From Runella slithyformis DSM 19594 (lineage in GTDB: Bacteria > Bacteroidota > Bacteroidia > Cytophagales > Spirosomataceae), in contig NC_015695.1 in the NCBI RefSeq assembly GCF_000218895.1, positions 1 to 38,784 on the forward strand: a stretch of 38,784 nt of DNA. Direction: 5' to 3'. A model generated the notes under the pieces. It worked only from the letters and a program-made list of their open reading frames with translations. It was not told the origin of the DNA and searched no databases. Below, in pieces: positions 31,735 through 38,784 of this stretch (its first letter is position 1; each line of letters starts with the position of its first letter). A program made the position numbers and the translations under genes.

Positions 31735-31812
31735 AGATTTACCTTCATTGAAGCTTTCATTATAGAATTCCCCAATTGCACTGCATTCTATCAACCGGTA
31801 AGCCTTCATTCA

Positions 31813-33606
31813 ATGAAAATTCGTAAACTTCATCCCCTTCTGAACCGCAATTATGTAAGCGGCTCTCTTTTTTTGGCTGCTACGCTCGTTTTAAGCGCTT
31901 ACAGCGCTTCTTCTCACTCGGGTGATACAAATCCCTCAATCCGGCAAAAAAAGGGCACAGAAGAAGATATTTATGCTACAGACGCTAAAATTATTGCCAG
32001 AGGACAACAGGTGTTTGAAAGTAACTGTACTGCCTGCCATAATTTCTTACAAAAAGGGATTGGACCTGAGCTCTCTCACGTAACTTCGGATGTGCCTGCG
32101 GGATGGTTGAAAAAAATGATTCGGAATGCCCCCGAAATGATCAAAAGCGGTGATGCCAGGGCAGCGATGCTGTTTGACGAATATAAGCAGGCAATGCCCG
32201 CTTTTCCGTCACTGAATGAAACGGATCTGGACGCGGTCCTGGCCTTCATTCATTCCAAAAGAAAAATGGAATATGCAACAACTGCCAATGATGCATTAGG
32301 AACGCCTGTGCAAAATCCTATCCCTCAAAAAATCGCAATGTCAGGGTTACAGCTTACGTTGGATTATTTTGCTACCGCACCCGCCACTGCTCAGGCAAAT
32401 CCATTGGCTCGAATTAATAAAACCCTTAAGCTGTCAGGGAAGAAAGACCGTCTGTTTATGTTGGATTTACGAGGGAAATTGTATGAAATGAATGGTAAAG
32501 AGCTGCGTGTGTTTATGGACATCGCCAAGGAGATTCCGTCGTTTATTCCGGCACCCGGGCTGGGAACCGGACTCGGAAGTTTTGCCTTTCATCCGGATTT
32601 TTATTCAAACGGACTCTTTTATACCACCCATACCGAAAAAGGGAAAGCCGCCACGCCCGATTTCGGCTACGCAGATTCCATCAAAGTCACTTTACAGTGG
32701 GTATTGAGAGAATGGAAAGTTGAAAATCCCGAAGCGCCTGCTTTCGCGGGCAAAGGCCGTGAGCTGTTCCGGGTAAATATGGTCTCGCCCATTCACGGAG
32801 TACAGGATATCACCTTCAATCCTCTGGCTAAAAAGGGGAGTTCTGAGTATGGATTGCTGTACATTGGAGTGGGCGATGGGGGGGCTACCGAAAATGGCTA
32901 TTATTTTTTGTGTAATGATAAAGCCCACGTATGGAGCTCGATATTACGGATTGATCCGAGAGGAACAAACAGCAAAAACGGCCGTTACGGAATTCCGGCT
33001 GATAACCCGTTTGCGAAAGAAACCGGAGCAGTTGGCGAAGTGTACTGTCGCGGATTTCGTAATCCTAACCGAATTGTTTGGGCACCGGATGGTAAAATGC
33101 TCATTACCGACATTGGACAAACCCAGATTGAAGAACTGAATATCGGTAAGCCGGGAGCCGATTACGGCTGGCCGGAGCGGGAAGGCACTTTTGTGCTCAA
33201 TCCAAGAGGAAAAATGAGTGTAATCTATCCATTGCCTCAAAAGGACGCTGCGCTTCGTTATACCTATCCTGTGGCCCAATATGACCACGACGAAGGCAAG
33301 GCCATTTCGGGTGGATTTGTCTACTCGGCTTCTGCCTTTCCGCAACTTCGCGGAAAATATGTATTTGCAGACGTTGTTAATGGGCGCCTCTTCTATGTTG
33401 AAAATAATCAATTAGCCCTTGGCCGACAAACAGAAATTCAGGAACTGGAGTTACAGTTTGAAGGAAAACAAACTACCCTGCAAACCCTCAGCGGAAGTGC
33501 AAAAGCCGATACAAGGCTGGGGGAAGGGCTTAACGGTGAATTATTCATTTTTACAAAATCAGACGGGAAGATTTACAGGGTCAGCAGTTGCTCGTCTGTT
33601 AAGTGA
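31813..33606 (+). CDS. Cytochrome c fused to glucose/sorbosone dehydrogenase-type beta-propeller
   Basis: An exported 597-residue electron-transfer enzyme. A signal segment (about 15-35; SGSLFLAATLVLSAYSASS) is followed by a cytochrome c domain (about 58-155) with NCTACH (heme Cys72, Cys75, His76) and a probable distal Met in QAMPAFPSL. Residues about 190-590 form a six-bladed GSDH propeller (GLGSFAFHPDFYSNGLFYTTH, LYIGVGDGG, YCRGFRNPNRIVW, DIGQTQIEELN, GADYGWPEREG), the fold of PQQ-dependent soluble sugar dehydrogenases. It would oxidise an aldose or related compound in the periplasm and pass electrons to the attached heme. A LacI-type palindrome precedes it, and a large terminator follows. 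It is separate from the parAB transcript, which ends before it. Confidence 0.88.
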   Translation: MKIRKLHPLLNRNYVSGSLFLAATLVLSAYSASSHSGDTNPSIRQKKGTEEDIYATDAKIIARGQQVFESNCTACHNFLQKGIGPELSHVTSDVPAGWLKKMIRNAPEMIKSGDARAAMLFDEYKQAMPAFPSLNETDLDAVLAFIHSKRKMEYATTANDALGTPVQNPIPQKIAMSGLQLTLDYFATAPATAQANPLARINKTLKLSGKKDRLFMLDLRGKLYEMNGKELRVFMDIAKEIPSFIPAPGLGTGLGSFAFHPDFYSNGLFYTTHTEKGKAATPDFGYADSIKVTLQWVLREWKVENPEAPAFAGKGRELFRVNMVSPIHGVQDITFNPLAKKGSSEYGLLYIGVGDGGATENGYYFLCNDKAHVWSSILRIDPRGTNSKNGRYGIPADNPFAKETGAVGEVYCRGFRNPNRIVWAPDGKMLITDIGQTQIEELNIGKPGADYGWPEREGTFVLNPRGKMSVIYPLPQKDAALRYTYPVAQYDHDEGKAISGGFVYSASAFPQLRGKYVFADVVNGRLFYVENNQLALGRQTEIQELELQFEGKQTTLQTLSGSAKADTRLGEGLNGELFIFTKSDGKIYRVSSCSSVK

Positions 33607-33645
33607 CTTTTTCTTAGCCCCTGTTATCAAAAACTGTAGGCATAG

Positions 33646-33704
33646 CACTGATAAACCGGGAAGGTCCTCACCGTAAGAAAGAGGATTTTCCCGGTTTATC
33701 AGTG
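33646..33704. terminator. Large bidirectional terminator
   Basis: The 17-base arms at 33646-33662 and 33688-33704 are perfectly complementary (CACTGATAAACCGGGAA and its reverse complement), with an inner TCCTC (33665-33669)/GAGGA (33681-33685) stem. It lies between convergent genes ending at 33606 and 33760. Confidence 0.8.
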
Positions 33705-33759
33705 AATCTTATTTCTCGCTTTGCGTGAGAGATAACGATTGTCGTTGAATGAATCAAAA

Positions 33760-34263
33760 CTACAATTTCCCTTTATCTCTCAGATAACCATAGATCCAGG
33801 TACCGGCAAGGGCACTTACTAAGGTAACAATAACCGCGGGGTATCCGCTGCCGATTTGTGCAAATAGAGGCCCCGGGCAAGCTCCGGTAATAGCCCATCC
33901 CAATCCAAAGATCAGGCCTCCATACACCTGCCCCCGGTGAAACGTTTTAGGGTGAAACCGAATTTCTTCTCCTGATATCGTCTTGATATTGAATTTCTTG
34001 ATCAAAAAAACGGAAATCATTCCTACTACAACCGCGCTGCCGATAACGCCGTACATATGAAAACTCTGAAAGCGGAACATTTCCTGAATGCGAAACCAGG
34101 AGATGATTTCAGCTTTGACAAACACGATGCCGAATAAAATGCCAATCGCCAAATATTTGCCGTTTGCTACCCAACTTTCAGGTTTTTGCATCTCGTTGGA
34201 AGCTTCGCAGGAAAACGGCTGTTCGTCTTGGTCCAAGATGGAGGATTCAGCTTTTGATTGCAT
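33760..34263 (-). CDS. YeeE/YedE-family sulfur permease, small half (DUF6691)
   Basis: A 167-residue membrane protein, one half of a split YeeE/YedE (thiosulfate/sulfur) transporter. Four or so transmembrane segments are visible (about 36-52, 70-88, 113-130, 140-158). The conserved motif is GACPGPLF with Cys129, the position that handles sulfur in this family. The N-terminal 30 residues are polar and not conserved. The partner gene ends 22 bases upstream on the same strand. The pair is typical in Bacteroidota, often near rhodanese or persulfide genes, though none is seen here. The substrate (thiosulfate or another sulfane sulfur) is inferred. Confidence 0.85.
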   Translation of the reverse strand: MQSKAESSILDQDEQPFSCEASNEMQKPESWVANGKYLAIGILFGIVFVKAEIISWFRIQEMFRFQSFHMYGVIGSAVVVGMISVFLIKKFNIKTISGEEIRFHPKTFHRGQVYGGLIFGLGWAITGACPGPLFAQIGSGYPAVIVTLVSALAGTWIYGYLRDKGKL

Positions 34264-34284
34264 AATGCTTATTGGTAAAAATCG

Positions 34285-34860
34285 TTAGAACAGTTTAAAA
34301 ATAAGGGGCATCAACAGGTGGGTAGTAACAAAGCCGCCAACCATAAAACAACAGGTGGCAATGAGTGAGGGAAGCTGAAGGTTGGACAGTCCCATGATGG
34401 AATGTCCGGAGGTACATCCTCCGGCATAGCGAGTGCCAAAACCCACCATAAAACCCCCTGCAATGAAGAAAATGAATCCCTTGAGTGAAAAAATAGCATC
34501 AATAGTGAACAAATCGCTTGGCATCAAACCCGTAAAATCCCTGATTCCCAAAGCTTGTAGATCTGTTATGGTACTTTCTGAAATTACCATAACATGAGGG
34601 TTTGCAAGAAAATTGGCGGCAATGATTCCGCCGAGAAATATACCTAAAACAAAAATCAGGTTCCATACTTCGTTCTTCCAATTGTACTTAAAAAAGGATA
34701 GATTGCCCGGAAAACAGGCCGCGCAAATGTGACGAAGTGACGAAGAGATACCGAAGGATTTATTGCCGATCAACAATAGTGTAGGGACAGTTAGGCCAAT
34801 CATCGGTCCCGCTACGTACCAGGGCCAAGGCTTACGAATGAGGTCAATGAATTGTTCCAT
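34285..34860 (-). CDS. YeeE/YedE-family sulfur permease, large half
   Basis: A 191-residue inner-membrane protein that pairs with the DUF6691 gene just downstream. It has about five hydrophobic segments (about 13-32, 66-84, 125-140, 160-190) and the family motif [11 protein letters not shown] with Cys149. A second Cys pair occurs in HICAACFPG (45-52), which could act with it in sulfur relay. It is the first gene of the two-gene operon. The 221-base upstream region contains a 9-bp perfect hairpin (34906-34927). Function inferred from family: import of thiosulfate or related sulfur species. Confidence 0.85.
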   Translation of the reverse strand: MEQFIDLIRKPWPWYVAGPMIGLTVPTLLLIGNKSFGISSSLRHICAACFPGNLSFFKYNWKNEVWNLIFVLGIFLGGIIAANFLANPHVMVISESTITDLQALGIRDFTGLMPSDLFTIDAIFSLKGFIFFIAGGFMVGFGTRYAGGCTSGHSIMGLSNLQLPSLIATCCFMVGGFVTTHLLMPLIFKLF

Positions 34861-35081
34861 ACGAGTTTAAATTAGTCTGAGTAAGAATAAACGGATGTGT
34901 TCCTTAAGTGCTTTACCAAAAGCACTTCCGTTATTTACGGTAAAACCGCAGTAAATTTAAAACGAATTCGCATGAAATAATTGAATTTGTAACAAAGCAA
35001 CAGAATGAACGCAGGTAAAGTACAACATTTTAACATGCCTCTTAGGAAACAATATACAGGATTTGATTGGAGGCAGTCGTA
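34861..35081. other. Intergenic region with hairpin upstream of the sulfur permease operon
   Basis: This 221-base gap separates two same-strand genes. AAGTGCTTT (34906-34914) pairs perfectly with AAAGCACTT (34919-34927) around ACCA. It lies 46-67 bases before the permease start and after the upstream gene's stop, so it may be the terminator of the YihY transcript or an operator. No gene is visible. Confidence 0.4.
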
Positions 35082-36059
35082 TTACGATCCTTTATCTGCG
35101 AGTTGTTTCTTTTTTTTTTCGTTGGTCTGAATTGAATCTTTCCCATTTTCTATTTCGACTTCTTTGACCGTAATGGCATAATCATTCGGATATATGGCCG
35201 AACCGAACTGTAAGGCATAGGCTTTGGTAAACTCAGCCCCAAAATATAGAATCAACGACGAATAGTAGATCCAGACCAATAAAACGGCCAATGAGCCGGC
35301 CGCACCGTAGGTACTGCCAACTTCAGTCTTGCTGATGTAAAATGAGATACCGAACTTACCGAGCATAAACAATAATGCCGTAAGCATCGAACCCGCCATT
35401 ACGTCTTTCCATATTATTTTTGCATCCGGTAACACTTTAAAAATAACGCCGAAAAGGATGGTAATAACCGTAAACGTAACGACCTGATTAATAATATAAA
35501 ACAATACAATGGTTACATCAGGAAAGGCAGCCTGTAAATGTTGGTTGAAACCATCCAAAACAGAGGTAACGGCCAGTGAAACCAATAATAAAAAACCAAG
35601 GCTGATGATGACTGAAAATGACAGAAAACGGTTTTGAATTATTTTTAACCACCCTTTTTTAGGCTTGGCTTTGATTCCCCAGATTCTGTTGATAGAGTCC
35701 TGAATTTCGGCAAAGATGCCGGTGGCTCCTAACAAAAGTGTCCCTACACCAATGACAGCAGCCACGGTACTTTTGCCACTGACAGCCGCTTTCTTGATGA
35801 TATCCTGTAATTGCGCTGCCGTATCTTTGCCTAAAAATCCTTCCAGTTGGGCATAGATCTCCCCTTCAATTGCTTCGCGCCCTAAGAAAATACTGCACAC
35901 GGAAATGATAACAACCAGCATAGGGCCTACCGAAAAAACGGTAAAATAAGCAAGTGATCCGCCGAGTTTGGTGACATTGTCATCCATAAAACCTGAAAAA
36001 GAGTTCTTCAAGACTTCCCATAAGTTTCTGAATGTGATTTTTCTGTTCATAACAGCCAA
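35082..36059 (-). CDS. YihY/BrkB-family inner-membrane protein
   Basis: A 325-residue protein of the YihY/virulence factor BrkB family (formerly annotated RNase BN). About six transmembrane segments can be seen, starting near residue 35 (SLAYFTVFSVGPMLVVIISVCSIFLG), then VAAVIGVGTLLLGATG, SVIISLGFLLLVSLAV, VVTFTVITILFGVIF, SMLTALLFMLGKFGI, and AAGSLAVLLVWIYYSSLILYFGAEF. The GGSLAYF and GSLAVLLVWIYYS blocks are the family marks. The C-terminus is charged and Lys-rich (KEKKKK-like). Met4 at 36050 is an alternative start. The function is unknown; it often sits near stress genes, as here next to CinA-like and SDR genes. Confidence 0.87.
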   Translation of the reverse strand: MAVMNRKITFRNLWEVLKNSFSGFMDDNVTKLGGSLAYFTVFSVGPMLVVIISVCSIFLGREAIEGEIYAQLEGFLGKDTAAQLQDIIKKAAVSGKSTVAAVIGVGTLLLGATGIFAEIQDSINRIWGIKAKPKKGWLKIIQNRFLSFSVIISLGFLLLVSLAVTSVLDGFNQHLQAAFPDVTIVLFYIINQVVTFTVITILFGVIFKVLPDAKIIWKDVMAGSMLTALLFMLGKFGISFYISKTEVGSTYGAAGSLAVLLVWIYYSSLILYFGAEFTKAYALQFGSAIYPNDYAITVKEVEIENGKDSIQTNEKKKKQLADKGS

Positions 36060-36083
36060 TATTTTAATGCGTTAATTCTCAAA

Positions 36084-36560
36084 TCACACAATGTGCATGA
36101 TCAGCAATTCTGCCACTTTATCAACTGTTTGCATAATAATGGATTCCGGACTTCCGCCAAATTCTTCGCGGATACCCACAGATTTATCTTTCATCACCAG
36201 ATGGATGAACATTGTTCCCACGGGTTTTTGCGGGGTTTCGCTGCCGCCCGGTGCGGTCAGGCCGGTGACGGCTACCTGAATATCTGATTTCATGAATTTT
36301 TTCAAACGCTCCGCTAATTCTTTGGTCACCTCGGCAGATTCGGGCGTATATTTCTCAATGAATGGTACGGGTATACCTAAAATCTCTTCCTTGACGCAGG
36401 CATCGTAGCAGACCAGCCCACCGATCAATATTTTACCCGAGTTTTCGTCTAACGCAAATTCTGCTGAGAGTCGACCGGCCGTGGCACTTTCGGCAAATGC
36501 AATGGTCAAATGATGCGATTTCAACAATTTACTGCTTTCAATAACCAAGAGAGATGGCAT
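36084..36560 (-). CDS. CinA C-terminal domain protein (nicotinamide-nucleotide amidase-like)
   Basis: A 158-residue stand-alone CinA C-terminal domain. In characterised relatives this domain (PncC) deamidates nicotinamide mononucleotide in NAD recycling. Family landmarks are AESATAGRLSAEF (24-36; most PncC proteins have AESCTGG, so Cys is replaced by Ala and Gly by Ala), IGGLVCYDACVKEEILG, and TGLTAPGGSETPQKPVGT (114-131). The catalytic Ser-like position in AES is kept, but the altered loop might weaken activity. It lacks the N-terminal molybdopterin-binding domain of full CinA. It is 24 bases upstream of the YihY gene on the same strand and probably shares its transcript. Confidence 0.85.
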   Translation of the reverse strand: MPSLLVIESSKLLKSHHLTIAFAESATAGRLSAEFALDENSGKILIGGLVCYDACVKEEILGIPVPFIEKYTPESAEVTKELAERLKKFMKSDIQVAVTGLTAPGGSETPQKPVGTMFIHLVMKDKSVGIREEFGGSPESIIMQTVDKVAELLIMHIV

Positions 36561-36588
36561 GATTTTATGATTTATTGGTGCATTAATT

Positions 36589-36617
36589 ACTTGAAAATCA
36601 ATAAATTATTTTCAAGT
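36589..36617 (-). terminator. Hairpin between SDR and CinA-like genes
   Basis: ACTTGAAAAT (36589-36598) pairs perfectly with ATTTTCAAGT (36608-36617). The right arm covers the SDR stop codon (36612-36614). It may end or attenuate the SDR transcript before the CinA-like gene. Confidence 0.5.
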
Positions 36618-37460
36618 GTTGATTATTTTCCCCCCGTTGGGATGAAGCACCTGACCTGATACGTAAGAGCTATCTTGGGAAGCTAAGAAAACGTAAGCTG
36701 TGGCTACTTCACAGGGTTGTCCGGCGCGCTGTAAGGGGGTATCTTTTCCAAAATCCGCTAAGGTATTTTCGGATAGAGTTGAAGTGACCAAAGGTGTCAG
36801 TACAGGCCCGGGCGCTACGGCATTCACACGAATACCCATGGCTGCCAGGTTTTGAGATAAAGAGCGGGTAAAACTTATCAGTGCCCCTTTGGTGGCAGCA
36901 TAATCTATCAGCCCTCCGTGGCCCTGATAGGCAAGCACCGAAGCAGTATTGATGACGGCGGCTCCTGCCTTCATGTATTTTAATGCTTCGCGGGTCAGTC
37001 GAAAACAGGCAAATACATTGACCTCAAAGGTTTCTTCCCATTGTTGGTCAGAAAGGGTCGTAAAATCATCATTGGGGCGCTGGACGGCGGCGTTGTTGAC
37101 CAAGATATCGATTTGTCCAAAACGGCCCATGACCGCCTGAACGGCTTGACCCGGAATAAAAGGATCTAAGAGATCACCGCAGATCAACAGGCATTTTTGA
37201 TGTTCTTTTTCGATCAATTCCTTGGTTGCATAGGCATCTTCCTCTTCGGTAGGGTGGTATATGAGGGCAATATCGGCACCTTCACGTGCAAAATGTAATG
37301 CAACAGCTTTGCCAATGCCACTGTCGCCACCCGAAATGAGTGCTACCTTATTCTGCAACTTTTCTGAACCTTTATAGGTCTCACGTATGTAAACAGCCTT
37401 CTGCGTAAGGCGATTGGTCAACCCCGGTAAATGACTGTATGTAGTTGTTGTTGAGTTCAT
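36612..37460 (-). CDS. SDR-family oxidoreductase (general stress protein 39-like)
   Basis: A 282-residue classical short-chain dehydrogenase of the YhdF/GS39/YghA-like group. NAD(P) motif GGDSGIG (44-50), NNAAV (122-126), catalytic Ser174 (NTASVLAYQGH), Tyr187 and Lys191 (DYAATKGAL) are all present, along with the N-terminal 35-residue extension with TNRLTQKAVYIRETYKGSEKL typical of the group. It reduces a carbonyl or oxidises an alcohol in the cytoplasm; the substrate is unknown. Relatives are induced by general stress, consistent with the neighbouring CinA-like, YihY and distant YciE-type genes. A 52-base gap separates it from the divergent-sequence SDR-like gene upstream on the same strand. 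Confidence 0.9.
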   Translation of the reverse strand: MNSTTTTYSHLPGLTNRLTQKAVYIRETYKGSEKLQNKVALISGGDSGIGKAVALHFAREGADIALIYHPTEEEDAYATKELIEKEHQKCLLICGDLLDPFIPGQAVQAVMGRFGQIDILVNNAAVQRPNDDFTTLSDQQWEETFEVNVFACFRLTREALKYMKAGAAVINTASVLAYQGHGGLIDYAATKGALISFTRSLSQNLAAMGIRVNAVAPGPVLTPLVTSTLSENTLADFGKDTPLQRAGQPCEVATAYVFLASQDSSYVSGQVLHPNGGKIINT

Positions 37461-37512
37461 AAAATAAGGATATAAAGCTGTTTTGAACTCGATAAAATAT
37501 CATACCGGTCAT

Positions 37513-38133
37513 TTAGTCAGCTCTTAGGTCCAAATCATCCGAAGCATTCAATTTGATTGAGTAGATTTGAGCGTTTAAAATGTTCAGCTCAATGAGTTTT
37601 TCGCTTATTTTATGTTGAAAAATTTCAACCAGCGAAAAGACCATCGGTTTATCAAAATTATGTTGGGAAAAATAAATAGTACGGGCCCGATTGATGGTTG
37701 AGACAAAATGCAAAATTTTGCCTTTATTTTTACGCATCATTTCTTTCAGAAAGAGAATGGTTAAAGGGTGTTTTAAAAATTTATTATTGGAATAACTTCC
37801 ATCTTTTCCGGCATAATTTTTAATTTCCTCATTTTTAGCAAAGTACTCAATTTCTTCGTTATTTATTAATAACTCAACGTTTAGGTTATTTTGTTGTACT
37901 TCCTTATATAATTCCTGAGAATCACTGTCATGCTCCAGATTTTTTGAGATACAGATTGTATTGGCCAAAGGAAAGTCTTTCTTTACGATCTGCGCAACAT
38001 TCTGTAATTTATCAATGTGCGTGTCCACTAATACAAGATTATAGCCTTCCATGGCTAATATACGCGCAAAGGATTCGCCTATTGTACTGCTCGCTCGCGT
38101 AATAAGCGCATAAATTATGCTGTGATTATCCAT
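37513..38133 (-). CDS. Degenerate SDR-like protein lacking the catalytic tyrosine
   Basis: A 206-residue protein whose start, YALITRASSTIGESFARILAMEGYNLVLVDTH, is a short-chain dehydrogenase Rossmann fold (TGASSGIG has become TRASSTIG). The usual NNAG appears as NNEE (113-116 region), and where YxxxK is expected the sequence reads HNFDKPM, so the Lys can be aligned but the Tyr is His. It is shorter than normal SDRs (about 250 residues) and more AT-rich and Asn/Lys/Ile-rich than its neighbours. It could be a regulatory or structural pseudo-enzyme or a decaying gene, although the frame is intact over the full length. It precedes the active SDR gene on the same strand. Confidence 0.65.
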   Translation of the reverse strand: MDNHSIIYALITRASSTIGESFARILAMEGYNLVLVDTHIDKLQNVAQIVKKDFPLANTICISKNLEHDSDSQELYKEVQQNNLNVELLINNEEIEYFAKNEEIKNYAGKDGSYSNNKFLKHPLTILFLKEMMRKNKGKILHFVSTINRARTIYFSQHNFDKPMVFSLVEIFQHKISEKLIELNILNAQIYSIKLNASDDLDLRAD

Positions 38134-38784
38134 CTTCTTATACGTTATAGGTTAGTTAAGTACTTACCATTCGGAAAAACCTGCTTTATATTTACGTTAA
38201 GCTCTAATGAGCACATTCATTGCATGTTATGTGTTTAAAGGGAAACGATCTTCAACGAAAAATGTCGCCTGAAGATTCAGCTTTACGTACACACATTACC
38301 TTTAATGAACGGAGGTATATTTGATAAAATAGATTTTAAGAATGATGTAAAGAATGGACAATAGTTTTAAATCAGGATTAGAAAGCAGATAGTTGTAGGA
38401 CAGTAATAAATAACTATACAAGTATGGTTTATTGGTCTAAAAAACCTTAAAATACTTTAAAAACTATCTTTTTTACGTTACTTATTTTTTAGGGGGGGGG
38501 AAAAGATTCCCCAAAGGGAAAAAAAATCCACACATACTGACGTATATCTATCCAATAGGGTTATGGTATACGGTTTTATAGATAGAAGCATAATATTTAT
38601 TCTGAAGCCTAATTCAGCACGCTAATTGCTGAAAGAAAAGATGAATGATCCACTTCATTCATTCCCGAAAAATATGTGCTGTGCTTATTCAACGGTAAGA
38701 TGATTGATTTATCTGCTATTTCTGAGCGAGGAAGGCAAAAAAGACCTAATCGTATTTTTCCTTATCAATAATTGAGTAAAATTT
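38134..38784. other. 651-base gene-free end region with hairpins and a G tract
   Basis: No convincing gene is present. The region holds a G9 tract (38492-38500), followed by TTCCC/GGGAA (38507-38520), and two adjacent hairpins: TTCAGCA (38613-38619)/TGCTGAA (38627-38633) and ATGAATGA (38641-38648)/TCATTCAT (38655-38662). If the replicon is circular, it joins bases 1-139 to form a gene-poor stretch of about 790 bases. Confidence 0.7.
38641..38662. repeat. Inverted repeat with 6-base spacer (possible recombination core)
   Basis: ATGAATGA and TCATTCAT are perfect 8-base arms around TCCACT. The 6-base spacer is the geometry used by XerC/D-type crossover sites, though the arms are shorter than the usual 11. 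A small terminator is less likely because there is no flanking gene end and the stem is AT-rich. Confidence 0.3.

Noticed and set aside
38305..38364. 19-codon frame starting MNGGIFDKIDF in the gene-free end region
   Set aside because: It is too short, has no recognisable motif or partner, and nothing supports translation beyond an ATG and a stop.
1..38784. tRNA, rRNA, insertion sequences, or conjugation genes
   Set aside because: I saw no cloverleaf-like tRNA sequence, no transposase with DDE or HUH motifs, and no relaxase, coupling protein or type IV secretion genes on either strand.

Overview
The window looks like a plasmid, or most of one, from a bacterium of the Bacteroidota, probably order Cytophagales (a Runella-, Dyadobacter- or Spirosoma-like host; this is inference from protein style, not a database match). 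Evidence for a plasmid is direct: one Rep_3-type replication initiator gene, a 1 kb gene-free region with seven tandem 21-bp iterons, and a ParA/ParB-like partition pair. No gene is cut by either end of the window, which fits a circular molecule opened in an intergenic region. Weak Shine-Dalgarno sequences, Tat-exported Gfo/Idh/MocA and TIM-barrel enzymes, PVC-type heme proteins, DUF1080 and YciE-type proteins all fit Bacteroidota.

Layout. 1-3.6 kb: a glycosyltransferase and a glycosidase-like/RmlD-like fusion (+). 3.6-5.9 kb: a YciE/YciF ferritin-like stress protein (-), then a TIM-barrel sugar isomerase-like protein and a lipocalin (+). 5.9-12.6 kb: a minus-strand group of exported enzymes, read CocE/NonD hydrolase, SGNH esterase, PVC-type beta-propeller/HEAT/cytochrome c protein, DUF1080 protein. 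12.6-16.3 kb: tyrosine recombinase, AAA ATPase with DUF4143, and DNA polymerase IV (dinB). 16.5-18.8 kb: a two-gene Tat-exported operon (TIM-barrel protein plus Gfo/Idh/MocA oxidoreductase) ending in a textbook terminator. 18.9-21.1 kb: an AraD1/GguC-type FAH-fold enzyme, a SRPBCC protein and a Crp/Fnr regulator. 21.2-27.7 kb: an FAD oxidoreductase and a sugar-acid catabolic operon (FAH-family enzyme, semialdehyde dehydrogenase, UxaA-type dehydratase), with a divergent AraC regulator. 27.7-31.7 kb: replication and partition core. 31.8-33.6 kb: cytochrome c/sugar dehydrogenase fusion. 33.7-38.1 kb: a split YeeE/YedE sulfur permease, YihY/BrkB membrane protein, CinA-like protein and two SDR-family proteins. 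38.1-38.8 kb: no gene, but hairpins and a G9 tract.

How the genes may work together. Two sugar-oxidation themes stand out. The Gfo/Idh/MocA oxidoreductase, TIM-barrel proteins and DUF1080 protein match the parts list of 3-keto-glycoside pathways. The UxaA-type dehydratase, FAH-family enzyme and alpha-ketoglutarate-semialdehyde-type dehydrogenase match a non-phosphorylative (Weimberg-like) route from an aldonate towards 2-oxoglutarate. Two exported cytochrome c/beta-propeller proteins could feed electrons from sugars to respiration. The plasmid therefore looks like a carbohydrate-catabolic accessory replicon. The most noteworthy non-coding signals are the iteron array with inverted copies at the rep promoter, a pair of near-identical palindromes inside the parB-like gene (possible parS), LacI-type operator-like palindromes without a LacI gene in the window, and a 6-bp-spaced inverted repeat near the window end that could be a recombinase target.
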